Assembly (NCBI RefSeq): GCF_010894435.1
Contig: NZ_JAAIXZ010000019.1
Coordinates: 1-64,000, forward strand
Direction: 5' to 3'
Length of the DNA: 64,000 nucleotides
From: Pyxidicoccus trucidator
GTDB taxonomy: Bacteria > Myxococcota > Myxococcia > Myxococcales > Myxococcaceae
Under the pieces are notes generated by a model. The model was not told the origin of the DNA and ran no database searches. It was given only the letters and a program-made list of their open reading frames with translations. Below, piece after piece: positions 42,488-51,330 of this stretch. How positions within the stretch are numbered: the stretch's first letter is position 1; each line of letters begins with the position of its first letter. The position numbers and the translations under genes were made by a program.

Positions 42488-44512
42488 TCACGTCTCGATG
42501 CGGTTCCGCCCGTTCGCCTTCGCCCGGTACAGCCGTGCATCGGCAATCTTCAGCAGCTCCTCCACCGCGGCACCGTCCGTGGGAGTCGCGGCGATGCCCG
42601 CGCTGAACGTAATCCGGAAGGACTCGCCCGCGTCCCCTTCGAACGTCATCCCCGCGAGCTCCGCCGCCGTGCGCGCCAGAATCTCCTTCGCGTTCGCCGC
42701 CGTCTCTCCCAGCAGCGCCACCACGAACTCCTCGCCGCCCCACCTTCCGCGCACATCCTCACGGCGGAACCGCGCTCCCAAGAGCCGCCCCAGCCGCGTC
42801 AGCACCCTGTCGCCCGACAGGTGCCCGTACCTGTCGTTCACCTGCTTGAAGTGGTCCACGTCCAGGAAGCACAGCGCCAGCGGCTTCCCCAGCCGCTGCG
42901 CCTCCGCCAGCCGCGTCCTCACTCCGTCGATGAACGGCCGGCGCAAGAGCAGCCCCGTCAGCGCGTCCCGCTCCGCCCGCTCGCGCGACAGCCGCGCCCG
43001 CTCCAGCCGTGCCTGCACGCGCGCCAGCAGCTCCTCACGCAGCACCGGCTTGGAGATGTAGTCGTCCGCCCCTGCCTGGTACGCCGCCAGCCGGAACTCC
43101 AGCCCCAGGTGCGCCGTAATCAGCAGCACCGGCAGCTCCTGCCACTCCGGCGTCGAGCGCAGAATCCGGCACAAATCGAACCCGCTCGGCCCCGGCATCT
43201 GCACGTCCAGCAACAACAAGTCCGGCCGGTGCTCCGCCAGCGCCTCCATCAGCCCGTGCGCGTCCCCCAGCCCCACCACCTCGATGTGGTCGCTCGCCAG
43301 CGCGTGCGTCAGCGCCGTAATCGCGTCCGGGTCGTCGTCCACCACCAGCACCTTCGAGCGCTCCGGACGCCGCGCCGCCACCATCCGCTCGGCCGCCGCC
43401 GTGAAGTCCTGCGACGTGAAGGGCCTCGGCAGGAACAGCGAGGCCCCCGCGTGCGCCGCCGCCACCCGGTCCTCCAGCGTGCCCCCCTCTCCCGTGAAGG
43501 CCAGAGGGAGCTGCGACAGCCCCTCCTCCGCCCGCAGCGCATGCGCCACGGAGATGCCTCCCAGCGGCTCCCCCAGGTGCATGTGGATGAGCACCCCGTC
43601 CACCCACTGCCGCCGCGCCAGCACGCGCGCCTCGTCCGCCGTGCGCGCCGGCAGCACCCGCACCACGTGCGCGCGCCCCAGGCGCTCCGCGTCCGCCAGC
43701 ACCGCCGCGTCCTCGTCCACCACCAGCAGCACACCCTCGACGGGCAGCACCGGCCCGGGCGCCCCGGCGGGCGCCGGCTTCACCGGCACGGCCGCCCGCG
43801 TCGCCAGCGCGCGGAAGGCCTCCTCCATCGCCCCCGCATCCAGCACGCCACCGTCGCGCGCCGGCTTCAGCACCAGCTCCAGCCGGCCCGCCGCGGAGCT
43901 CACCTCCGCGTAGCCATAGCTGCCCGCCGTGCCGTGCAACTTGTGGACAACCGTGTACGCCTCGTCCAGCGCCTCGCGCTCACCCGCGCGCACGCGCCCC
44001 AGCAGCGCCTCCAGCCCGCCCACCTTCTCCCGCAGCCGGGAGCCATACTCCGCGTTGAGCGCGGCGAGGCTGGCGGCCAGGTCGTCACCCACCACCACCT
44101 CATCCTCCAGCGCCTCGGGCGGAGGGGGCGGAGGCGTGACGGGCGCGAAGAGCTGCGCCACCCACACGAGCAACTCCTCCGGCCGGTACGGCTTGTGGAT
44201 GATGCGCGCCACCCCCAGCTGCCGCGTCAGCAGCTCGTGGCTCTTCAGGTCCTTCCAGAAGGCGGACGCGAAGAGGACGGGCAAGTCCGGCTGCGTCTTG
44301 CGCAGCTCGCGGATGAAGTCCGCGCCCGTCATGCCCGGCAGCAGGCCGTCGACAATCGCCGCGTCCACCGGCACGCGCTCCAGCAGCGTCAGGGCCTCCG
44401 CGGCGGTGCGCGCGGGCTCCACGCGGTAGCCCTTCTCACGCAGGAAGGTGGAGACCAGCGTCTGCAAGTCCTTGTCGTCCTCGAGGAAGAGGAGCGTCCT
44501 GCCGCTGCTCAT
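42488..44512 (-). CDS. Multi-receiver diguanylate cyclase with HPt domain
   Basis: 674 residues. Order: receiver 1 (5-120, acceptor in AAIVDGLLPG), HPt (150-240, phospho-His in VVHKLHGTAGSYG), receiver 2 (255-365), receiver 3 (375-490, acceptor in LLLLDVQMPG) and a GGDEF domain (505-670) with active-site GGEEF. Receiver 2 has lost its acceptor Asp (LIHMHLG), so it can only bind. An R-R-E-D inhibition site lies five residues before GGEEF, predicting feedback control by cyclic di-GMP. It should make cyclic di-GMP in response to phosphate from the hybrid kinase whose stop overlaps this start (ATGA). It is the last gene of a four-gene signalling run. Confidence 0.92.
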   Translation of the reverse strand: MSSGRTLLFLEDDKDLQTLVSTFLREKGYRVEPARTAAEALTLLERVPVDAAIVDGLLPGMTGADFIRELRKTQPDLPVLFASAFWKDLKSHELLTRQLGVARIIHKPYRPEELLVWVAQLFAPVTPPPPPPEALEDEVVVGDDLAASLAALNAEYGSRLREKVGGLEALLGRVRAGEREALDEAYTVVHKLHGTAGSYGYAEVSSAAGRLELVLKPARDGGVLDAGAMEEAFRALATRAAVPVKPAPAGAPGPVLPVEGVLLVVDEDAAVLADAERLGRAHVVRVLPARTADEARVLARRQWVDGVLIHMHLGEPLGGISVAHALRAEEGLSQLPLAFTGEGGTLEDRVAAAHAGASLFLPRPFTSQDFTAAAERMVAARRPERSKVLVVDDDPDAITALTHALASDHIEVVGLGDAHGLMEALAEHRPDLLLLDVQMPGPSGFDLCRILRSTPEWQELPVLLITAHLGLEFRLAAYQAGADDYISKPVLREELLARVQARLERARLSRERAERDALTGLLLRRPFIDGVRTRLAEAQRLGKPLALCFLDVDHFKQVNDRYGHLSGDRVLTRLGRLLGARFRREDVRGRWGGEEFVVALLGETAANAKEILARTAAELAGMTFEGDAGESFRITFSAGIAATPTDGAAVEELLKIADARLYRAKANGRNRIET

Positions 44513-47067
44513 GAAGAAGCCTTTCTCGCCGTCGCCGCCGTCGCCGCGTCTCGCCGCGCCAGCAGGCCATTGAGGAGCTCTCGCACGGAGGACACCAGCT
44601 CGTCCTCCGAGGAGCGCGCCTTGGTGAGGTGTCGTGTAATGCCCAGCGTCAGCTGCCGCTGGTCCGTGCGGGACAGCTCGCGTCCCGTGAAGACGATGAG
44701 GGGCGTGGCGCGCCCCTTGCCCTGGCGGAGGATGTCCACCACCTCGAAGCCGTCCAGCCGGGGCAGGCCCACGTCCAGGACGATGAGGTCCGGCGTCGTC
44801 TCGCGCGCCAGCGCCACCGCGCTCTCTCCGTCCGCCGCTTCGAATACCTGCACGCCGCCCAGGCGCTCCAATTGCGCGCACAGCACCCGCCGGGTGGCGG
44901 CGTCGTCATCCACCACCAGCACCCGCGCATTCCCGGGCTGCCGCATGGCATAGCGCAGCGACTTGAGCAGCCGCGTCTCCTCCAGCGGCTTCGTCATCCA
45001 GTCCACCCACAGCGGCGTGCCCACGCCCTCGTCCTCCGTCGAGCGCCCGGACAGCGCCAGCACCGGCAGCTCGCGCGTGCGCGCCTGCTCGCGCAGCCGC
45101 CGCACCCAGTCCATCGCCTGCCCGTCCGGCATCTGCGTGTCCACCACCAGCGCGTCCGGCAGCGACTCCTCCAGCGCCTTCGCCGCCTCCGCCAGGCTGG
45201 CCGCGCGCACCACGCGGTAGCCCTCGGCCGCCAGCAGCCCGCGCAGCAGCGTGGACAGCTCCGTGTCCGCGGTGGCCACCAGCACGTTGTAGCGGGACTC
45301 GTCGCGCGGCACCGACGCCGGCTCCGCCTGCGCCGCGAGCCTCGCCGCCTCCAGGGTGAAGGTGAAGGTGGAGCCCTTCCCCTCCTCGCTCTCCACCTCG
45401 ATGCGGCCCCCGTGCTGGTCGACAATCGCCTGCGAAATCGCCAGCCCCAGGCCCGTGCCACCCTTGCTGCGGGTGTCCGAGCCGTCCAGTTGCTGGAAGC
45501 GCCCGAAGAGCCGGCCGCGCTGCTCCGGGGAGATGCCCGGCCCCTGGTCCACCACGCTGAAGCGCACGCGCCCCCCCGGCGCATCCAGCGCGCGCACCGT
45601 CACCGGCGCACCCCGGGGTGAGAACTTCACCGCGTTGGACACCAGGTTGGTGAGCACCTGGATGAGCCTGTCCCTGTCCCCCTTCACCTGGGGCTCACCC
45701 TCCACCTCCGAGCGCAGCGTCACCCCGGCCGTCTCCGCCATGCCCTGGACGCCGGAGAGCGTGGACTCCACCAACTCCGTGCACTCCAGCAGGGCCAGCT
45801 TCAGCTCCAGCTTGCCCGCCTCCATCTTCTCCAGGTCGAGGATGTCGTTGATGAGGCGGATGAGGCGCTCGGTGTTGGTGCGGGCGATGCGCACCATGTC
45901 CAGCGCCTGCGGGGGCAGCTCGCCCATGATGCCGCCCTCCAGCAGGCCCAGCGAGCCGCGGATGGAGGTGAGCGGCGTGCGCAGCTCGTGGCTCACGGTG
46001 GAGATGAACTCGTTCTTCATCCGCTCCACCTCCTTGCGCTCGGTGATGTCGCGCACGAAGGCGGTGAAGCGCGGCGGACCCTCGCCCGCCACGCGTGCAA
46101 TCGTCAGCTCCGCGGGGAAGACGCTCCCGTCCGCGCGCAGGCACGGGGACTCCAGCCGCGTGGACCGGCCCGCGGGCGCGTCCAGGGCGGAGGCCACGCG
46201 CTCGCGCTCCCCGGCGGGCAGCGACGCGGGCAGCGCCAGCGCCAGGAAGTCGCGGCCCAGCGCCTGCGCGGACTCCAGCCGGAAGGTCTGCTGCGCGGCC
46301 GGGTTCAGCTCCAGCAGGTGGCCCTTCCCGTCCAGCAGGAGGATGCCGTCCGGCGACGCCTCCAGGATGGCGGCCTTGCGCTGCTCGCTGGCGCTCAGCT
46401 CGCCGTTGGCCGTGGACAGCGCGGTGGTGCGCTCCTCCACCCGCTGCTCCAGGCCCACGTTGAGCACGCCCAGCTCCGTGGTGGCGCGCGACAGCCGCAC
46501 CAGCACCACCAGCACGTACGCGCCCAGCAGCAGCGACACCCCGAAGAAGGCCACGCGCGAGCGCTCGTTGCGCGCCTGCGCCCGCTCGTAGAGCTGCAGG
46601 TACGCGGTGATGAGGCGCTCGGCCTGCGCGCTCGCGGTGCGCTCCAGCATCGCCCGCAGCGCGGCGTTCGCCTCGCCTTGCGCACCCCGGGCGTCCGCCT
46701 CACGGGCGCGGGCCAGCAGGGACTCCCCTTCCCCGAGCGCGCGCTGGTACGCGTCCAGCGACGCATTCAACGACTGGCGGTCCTCGTCCGTCAGGAAGGA
46801 GGGGAAGGTGCGCAGCGCGTCCGCCCGGGCCCTCAGCGCCGCGAAGTCCGACGCGGCCGAGCCGTGCACCTCCGGCATCCCCTGACGCGCGCGCAGCGCG
46901 TCCAGCTCCAGCTCGGCGCTGGCCACGCGGAGCTGCCGCAGGGACGTGCGGTAGCGGTCGTTCTCCGCGACCTCCCACGGACGGCCCACCACGAACAGGC
47001 CACACAGCAGCAGCAGCGCGCCCGCCGCCATCACCACCGACCGTTTGGACAGGCGCGACACCTTCAT
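44509..47067 (-). CDS. Hybrid sensor histidine kinase with PAS and two receivers
   Basis: 852 residues. Membrane helix near 11-28, a helical periplasmic region (30-165), a second helix near 173-192, a coiled linker, PAS domain (about 230-350), HisKA (His near 358 in VSHELRTPLTSIRGSLGLL), HATPase (near 460-580, GTGLGLAI), then two receivers (about 592-705 and 718-840). The first receiver lacks the usual paired acidic residues (VATADTEL) but keeps an acceptor Asp in VVDTQMP; the second is canonical (VVDDD, LDVGLP). It overlaps both the response regulator upstream and the cyclase downstream by four bases, so all three form a phosphorelay operon. Confidence 0.92.
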   Translation of the reverse strand: MKVSRLSKRSVVMAAGALLLLCGLFVVGRPWEVAENDRYRTSLRQLRVASAELELDALRARQGMPEVHGSAASDFAALRARADALRTFPSFLTDEDRQSLNASLDAYQRALGEGESLLARAREADARGAQGEANAALRAMLERTASAQAERLITAYLQLYERAQARNERSRVAFFGVSLLLGAYVLVVLVRLSRATTELGVLNVGLEQRVEERTTALSTANGELSASEQRKAAILEASPDGILLLDGKGHLLELNPAAQQTFRLESAQALGRDFLALALPASLPAGERERVASALDAPAGRSTRLESPCLRADGSVFPAELTIARVAGEGPPRFTAFVRDITERKEVERMKNEFISTVSHELRTPLTSIRGSLGLLEGGIMGELPPQALDMVRIARTNTERLIRLINDILDLEKMEAGKLELKLALLECTELVESTLSGVQGMAETAGVTLRSEVEGEPQVKGDRDRLIQVLTNLVSNAVKFSPRGAPVTVRALDAPGGRVRFSVVDQGPGISPEQRGRLFGRFQQLDGSDTRSKGGTGLGLAISQAIVDQHGGRIEVESEEGKGSTFTFTLEAARLAAQAEPASVPRDESRYNVLVATADTELSTLLRGLLAAEGYRVVRAASLAEAAKALEESLPDALVVDTQMPDGQAMDWVRRLREQARTRELPVLALSGRSTEDEGVGTPLWVDWMTKPLEETRLLKSLRYAMRQPGNARVLVVDDDAATRRVLCAQLERLGGVQVFEAADGESAVALARETTPDLIVLDVGLPRLDGFEVVDILRQGKGRATPLIVFTGRELSRTDQRQLTLGITRHLTKARSSEDELVSSVRELLNGLLARRDAATAATARKASS

Positions 47068-47441
47068 GCCGGCACCAGCTTGCGAATCTCCGCCGGCAGC
47101 GTCATCGGGTCGAACGGCTTGCCGATGACGCCCAGGGCGCCCAGCTCCAGGTAGCGGGCCACCTCCTGCTTCTGGATTTTCGCCGTCATGAAGATGATGG
47201 GCGTGTGGGCGGTGGCCTCCTGCGCGCGCAGCCTGCCGAACGTCGTCGGCCCGTCCATGCCGGGCATCATCACGTCCAGGAGGATGAGGTCCGGCTTCTC
47301 CGCCGCGCCCTTCTCCAGCGCCTCCGCGCCGGAAGAGGCCAGCACCGTCTGCCAGCCCCCCACCCGGCTCAGGCTCAGGTTGCCGATGGTGCGGATGTCG
47401 TCCTCGTCGTCGACGAGCATCACCTTGCGCAAGGTCGTCAT
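47064..47441 (-). CDS. CheY-like single-domain response regulator
   Basis: 125 residues, a bare receiver domain: acidic pair in MLVDDEDD near 8-14, acceptor Asp near 56 in LILLDVMMPGMDG, Thr in FMTAK near 86 and Lys in GKPFDP near 108. There is no output domain, so it probably shuttles phosphate or acts on another protein. Its stop overlaps the hybrid kinase start (ATGA), and the GAF kinase gene ends 58 bases downstream of the stretch in front of it. It is the natural phospho-acceptor candidate for either kinase. Confidence 0.92.
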   Translation of the reverse strand: MTTLRKVMLVDDEDDIRTIGNLSLSRVGGWQTVLASSGAEALEKGAAEKPDLILLDVMMPGMDGPTTFGRLRAQEATAHTPIIFMTAKIQKQEVARYLELGALGVIGKPFDPMTLPAEIRKLVPA

Positions 47442-47499
47442 GATTGTTGGCCTCGGTCCGGGGTGCGGGGCGGGGTACGGATGCTGTGATTTTCCGGAT

Positions 47500-48732
47500 T
47501 CATACGGAGTTCGGAGGAGAATCGGGAGGGCACTCGGGCAGGTCGAACCAGAAGGTGGTGCCGGCGTCGCGGGCGGTGACGTAGTCCAGGGTGCCGCCCA
47601 GCCGCTCCACCAGCCCCCGGGCGATGCTCAGCCCCAGGCCGGTGCCGCCGCGCCCCCGGCTGTCGGAGCCGTCCGCCTGAGCAAACTTCTGGAAGATGCG
47701 GGCGCGGAAGGCGTCGGGCACACCGGGCCCCCGGTCCTCCACGGCGACGCGCAGCCCGCCCGCATGGCGGACCAGGCGCAGCGTGACGCGCTCACCGCGC
47801 GGGGAGAACTTGATGGCGTTGGACAGGAGGTTGGCCAACACCTGCTCCAGCCGGTCCGCGTCCACCCGGGCCCGGGCACCCGGCGCGTCCAGCATCAGCT
47901 CCACCTGGACGCCGTACTCGCAGGCGTAGCCCTGGTGCGCCTCCACCGCGTGCGCGAGCAGCGGCGCCAGCTCCGCCGGCTCCAGGCTGACGTCCAGCTT
48001 GCCGGACTCCAGCTTGTCCAAATCGAGGATGTCGTTGATGAGGCGGATGAGGCGCTCGCTGTTCTTGCGGGCGATGCCAATCATCTCCGCCACCGGCGCC
48101 GGCATCGGCCCGGCCACCCCGCCCTCCAGCAGCCCCAGCGAGCCGCGAATGGAGGTGAGCGGCGTGCGCAGCTCGTGGCTCACCGTGGAGACGAACTCGT
48201 TCTTCAGCCGCTGCTGCTCCTCCAGCGCCACGCGCGCGAGGCGCACGGTGACGGCGTCGAACTCCAGCTCCACCCACGCGGCCAGGTCCGCGAGCGCCGC
48301 GCGGTCCGCGTCGGAGAACTCGCGCGCCGCGGAGTCGATGATGCAGAGGGTGCCCACGCGGCTGCCGTCCGGGGCGCGCACCGGGTGGCCCGCGTAGAAG
48401 CGGACGAAGGGCGCGCCGACGACGAGCGGGTTGTCATGGAAGCGCGCGTCGAGGAAGGCGTCGGGCACCACGAAGGCGCCGGGACTGAGGATGGCGTGGC
48501 CGCAGAAGGAGACGTCGCGCGGCGTCTCGGACGCGGACAGCCCCACGCGCGCCTTGAACCACTGCCGGCCCTCGTCCAGCAGCGACACCAGGGCAATGGG
48601 CACGCCGAACAGCCTCGCCGCGGTGCGGACGATGCGGTCGAAGCGCTCCTCGGCCGGGGTGTCCAGCACGCACAGGTTGCGCAGCGCCAGGAGGCGCCGC
48701 GACTCGTCCGGAGGCAGGGAGGGCGGGAGCAT
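47500..48732 (-). CDS. GAF-domain sensor histidine kinase
   Basis: 410 residues, soluble. GAF domain (about 20-165; features GVPIALVSLLDEGRQWFKA and SFCGHAILSPG typical of the GAF found in cyanobacterial-type kinases), HisKA with His near 192 in VSHELRTP, and a complete HATPase (LANLLSNAIKFSP, DRGPGV, GTGLGLSIARG). The HisKA segment is almost identical to that of the hybrid kinase downstream (VSHELRTPLTSIRGSLGLLEGG in both), so they are paralogues and may share response regulators. It begins the signalling run, 58 bases upstream of the response regulator gene. Confidence 0.92.
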   Translation of the reverse strand: MLPPSLPPDESRRLLALRNLCVLDTPAEERFDRIVRTAARLFGVPIALVSLLDEGRQWFKARVGLSASETPRDVSFCGHAILSPGAFVVPDAFLDARFHDNPLVVGAPFVRFYAGHPVRAPDGSRVGTLCIIDSAAREFSDADRAALADLAAWVELEFDAVTVRLARVALEEQQRLKNEFVSTVSHELRTPLTSIRGSLGLLEGGVAGPMPAPVAEMIGIARKNSERLIRLINDILDLDKLESGKLDVSLEPAELAPLLAHAVEAHQGYACEYGVQVELMLDAPGARARVDADRLEQVLANLLSNAIKFSPRGERVTLRLVRHAGGLRVAVEDRGPGVPDAFRARIFQKFAQADGSDSRGRGGTGLGLSIARGLVERLGGTLDYVTARDAGTTFWFDLPECPPDSPPNSV

Positions 48733-48830
48733 GGGAAGGGCTCCGCAGTGCTAACCCACCTGCGCTGGAATGGGGAGAGGGCGGCCAGCGGCGGCCCGCT
48801 CCGGGGTGTGGCGGGCGAGCGGGCGGGCGT

Positions 48831-49271
48831 CTACCCCGTCGCGCGGCGCTTCCGGGCCGGGCGAGCGACAGCGGCGGCGGCGGCACCGGGGCGAGGCATC
48901 ACCGTGACGACGGCGTTCACCACCCGGGACACCGCGCGGAGCTGGGCGGGCTCCAAGTCCCGCAGCTTGCGCGTCATGCGGCGCAGCTCCACCGGGTCCT
49001 CCTGGACGGCCTTGCGGGGCGTCAGCGGCACCGGAGCGCCGGACCTGCCCACGCCCAGCAGCGTGTCGGCGGAGACCTGCAGCACGTCACACAGCCGCCG
49101 GAGCGTCTGCGCGCGGGGCAGCATCTTCCCGCGCTCCATGCGGCTGTAGACTTCCATGGCCATGCCCATGCGCTCGGCCACGTCGCCCTGGGTGAGGCCC
49201 AGGCGCTGGCGAGCCTCACGAGCGGCACCTCCCAGGAGGACCGCGAGCTTATGGTCGACGGGCTCACGCAT
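48831..49271 (-). CDS. XRE-family transcriptional regulator 1
   Basis: 146 residues. An N-terminal helix-turn-helix of the Cro/C1 type (10-65, TQGDVAERMGMAMEVYSRMERGK) is followed by a conserved helical segment (near 95-125, RRMTRKLRDLEPAQLRAVSRVV) and a basic Ala/Pro/Arg tail. It is a close paralogue of the next gene, 57 bases away, and the shared second segment suggests a dimerisation or ligand region. The target is unknown. It follows XRE 2 in the same direction, so the pair may be cotranscribed. Confidence 0.87.
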   Translation of the reverse strand: MREPVDHKLAVLLGGAAREARQRLGLTQGDVAERMGMAMEVYSRMERGKMLPRAQTLRRLCDVLQVSADTLLGVGRSGAPVPLTPRKAVQEDPVELRRMTRKLRDLEPAQLRAVSRVVNAVVTVMPRPGAAAAAVARPARKRRATG

Positions 49272-49327
49272 GACGACCGAGCGTCGCACGCGCCCCTGGC
49301 CACGCAAGTTTCCCGCCCGGGGCCCCT

Positions 49328-49705
49328 TCACCTGCGCAGCAGCCCGAGCGCGCCGTGGACGACCTGGGCCACCGCCTTGAGCTGGACGGCATCCAGCGCC
49401 CGGAGCGCCCGCACCAGCCGGCGCAGCCGGGGCGGGTCCTCTCCCGGCGTGGCCGCCGCGCCCTCTTCCATTGGAGGGTCCAGCGCCTCCACCTCCAGGC
49501 CCAGCAGCGTGTCCGCGCCGATGCGCAGCACCTGACACAGCCGCCGCAGCGTGGTGACGCTGGGCAGCACCTTGCCGCGCTCCATGCGGCTGTAGACCTC
49601 CATGGCGATGCCCACGCGCTCGGCCACGTCCGCCTGGGTCAACCCGAGCCGGACCCGCGCGGCCCGCGCGGCCGCTCCCACGGTGATGGCCAGTTCCTCG
49701 TTCAT
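49328..49705 (-). CDS. XRE-family transcriptional regulator 2
   Basis: 125 residues, same layout as its neighbour: Cro/C1 helix-turn-helix (7-62, TQADVAERVGIAMEVYSRMERGK), variable acidic linker, then RRLVRALRALDAVQLKAVAQVV. It lacks the basic tail of XRE 1. The two arose by tandem duplication and may heterodimerise. It is divergent from the kinase gene at 49952. Confidence 0.87.
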   Translation of the reverse strand: MNEELAITVGAAARAARVRLGLTQADVAERVGIAMEVYSRMERGKVLPSVTTLRRLCQVLRIGADTLLGLEVEALDPPMEEGAAATPGEDPPRLRRLVRALRALDAVQLKAVAQVVHGALGLLRR

Positions 49706-49951
49706 CGTCCTCGCGCCTCTCCCAGACACGAACCGTCACGTCCCATGTCAGGAACCCTACCGTTCAAGGCAGGAGACTACCCGAAGAGGCGTCCCGCGTG
49801 CTATGGACCCCAGAGGTTGAATCCATATGCCAAGCACGATGCCCACTGACCTCCTCCCCAGACGTATGCTGAACCTCCAACATCCTCATGCTCCCACCCC
49901 GCGTGCGGGGAAAGGCGACCTTTCTCGCGCCGGCTCCCGGGGGTGCGCGCC

Positions 49952-51160
49952 ATGAGCAACACCCCAGGGGTGCACCCGCTGCTGTTGAGGAACTCGGAGG
50001 AGGTGGGCACCTTCCGAATCATCCGGAGGCTCGCCACCGGCGGGTACGGCGCAATCTTCCTCGCCGAGTCGGAGACGCGCCGGCCCGTGGCGCTCAAGTT
50101 CGCGCTGCAGGGGCCCACACCGGAGGACGAGGCCCGCGTGGACGCGCGCACCCGGAAGGAGGCCCGCGTCCTCATGCACCTGGAGCACCCCAATGTGGTG
50201 GGGCTGCTGGGCTACCGCCGCTGGCCGGACGCGCACGACGGCTACATGGTGCTCATCCTCGACTATGTGGAGGGCCCCACGCTGTCCGAGTGGGCCCTGC
50301 GCTCGCCCCCCACGCCCCGGCGCGTGGCCGAGGTGTTCTCGCAATTGGCGCTCACGCTGGACGCCGTCCACCGCGCGGGCGCACGCCACCGGGACCTCAA
50401 GGGCAGCAACATCCTCATCCGCGCCTCGGACGGGCAGCCGGTGCTGGTGGACTTCGGCTCGGGGGACCATGCCTGCGCGCCCGTGGTCACCGAGGGCCGC
50501 CTGCCCCCGGGCACGCCCAGCTACCGCAGCCCGGAGGCGCTGCGCTTCTGGATGGCGTCTCGCGAGGAGGGCGCGCGCTACCTGTTCCAGCCCACGGACG
50601 ACCTCTACTCGCTGGGCCTGGTGCTCTACGAGGTGCTCACCGGCGGCTTCCCCTACCCGGCCCAGCTGCCGCCGTCCGCGCTGCTGGCCAGCATCGAGGC
50701 CTCCGAGCTCAAGCCCCCGTCCACCCTCAACCCGCGCGTGCCCACCGCGCTGGACCCCATCTCCCTGCGCCTGCTGCACAAGCGCGCGGAGGGGCGCTAC
50801 CCGACGGGCGCGGAGCTGTACGGGGCGCTGAGCGCGGCGCTGGAGACGGCGGACGCGTCCTGGGACGAGCCCCTCTTCCCCCCGCGCCCGCCGCAGGAGG
50901 CCGTCACCGAGGAGGCCGAGGAGTTCTTCGACGGCGACGAGGACGCGAGGGAGCTGCGCCGCTGGGCACGGGCCCCGGAGCGGCGCGGAGGCGGCTGGGA
51001 CACGGAGACGGCCCCGCCTTCTCGTCGGCGCACGCCGCCCACCGAGCCGGGCCCGGACGCGGGCGACGCGAGGCCCTCGCCGTGGCAGGCGTGGCTGGGA
51101 CGGAGGCTGCGCGTCCTGCGACGGAGGCTGGCCGCGCTGCGCTCCCGGCGCGGACGCTGA
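49952..51160 (+). CDS. Serine/threonine protein kinase
   Basis: 402 residues. A eukaryotic-type kinase domain (about 20-300) with Gly loop LATGGYGAIF near 29, Lys in VALKFAL near 46, catalytic HRDLKGSN near 144, DFGSGD near 168 and the APE-like SPEAL near 190. All catalytic residues are present, so it should be active. The C-terminal 100 residues are acidic then Arg/Pro-rich, with no membrane span, unlike many myxobacterial kinases. It lies just upstream of a lipoprotein toxin module; a regulatory link is possible but not shown. GTG at 49943 is a less likely start. Confidence 0.9.
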   Translation: MSNTPGVHPLLLRNSEEVGTFRIIRRLATGGYGAIFLAESETRRPVALKFALQGPTPEDEARVDARTRKEARVLMHLEHPNVVGLLGYRRWPDAHDGYMVLILDYVEGPTLSEWALRSPPTPRRVAEVFSQLALTLDAVHRAGARHRDLKGSNILIRASDGQPVLVDFGSGDHACAPVVTEGRLPPGTPSYRSPEALRFWMASREEGARYLFQPTDDLYSLGLVLYEVLTGGFPYPAQLPPSALLASIEASELKPPSTLNPRVPTALDPISLRLLHKRAEGRYPTGAELYGALSAALETADASWDEPLFPPRPPQEAVTEEAEEFFDGDEDARELRRWARAPERRGGGWDTETAPPSRRRTPPTEPGPDAGDARPSPWQAWLGRRLRVLRRRLAALRSRRGR

Positions 51161-51330
51161 GCCCACCTGCCACCACAGTGTGTACCCGCCCCACCTGGTG
51201 GAATGGGTGGACACTGGCCCTTCCAATTAAACCTGTTTTGCTGGCTTGATAGATATGCCTGGATTTTATCGACTAGCCAGCCAGGATGGGATTGCTCGCT
51301 TCCACGGGGCAAGGTCCCCGGAGGGCGCGC

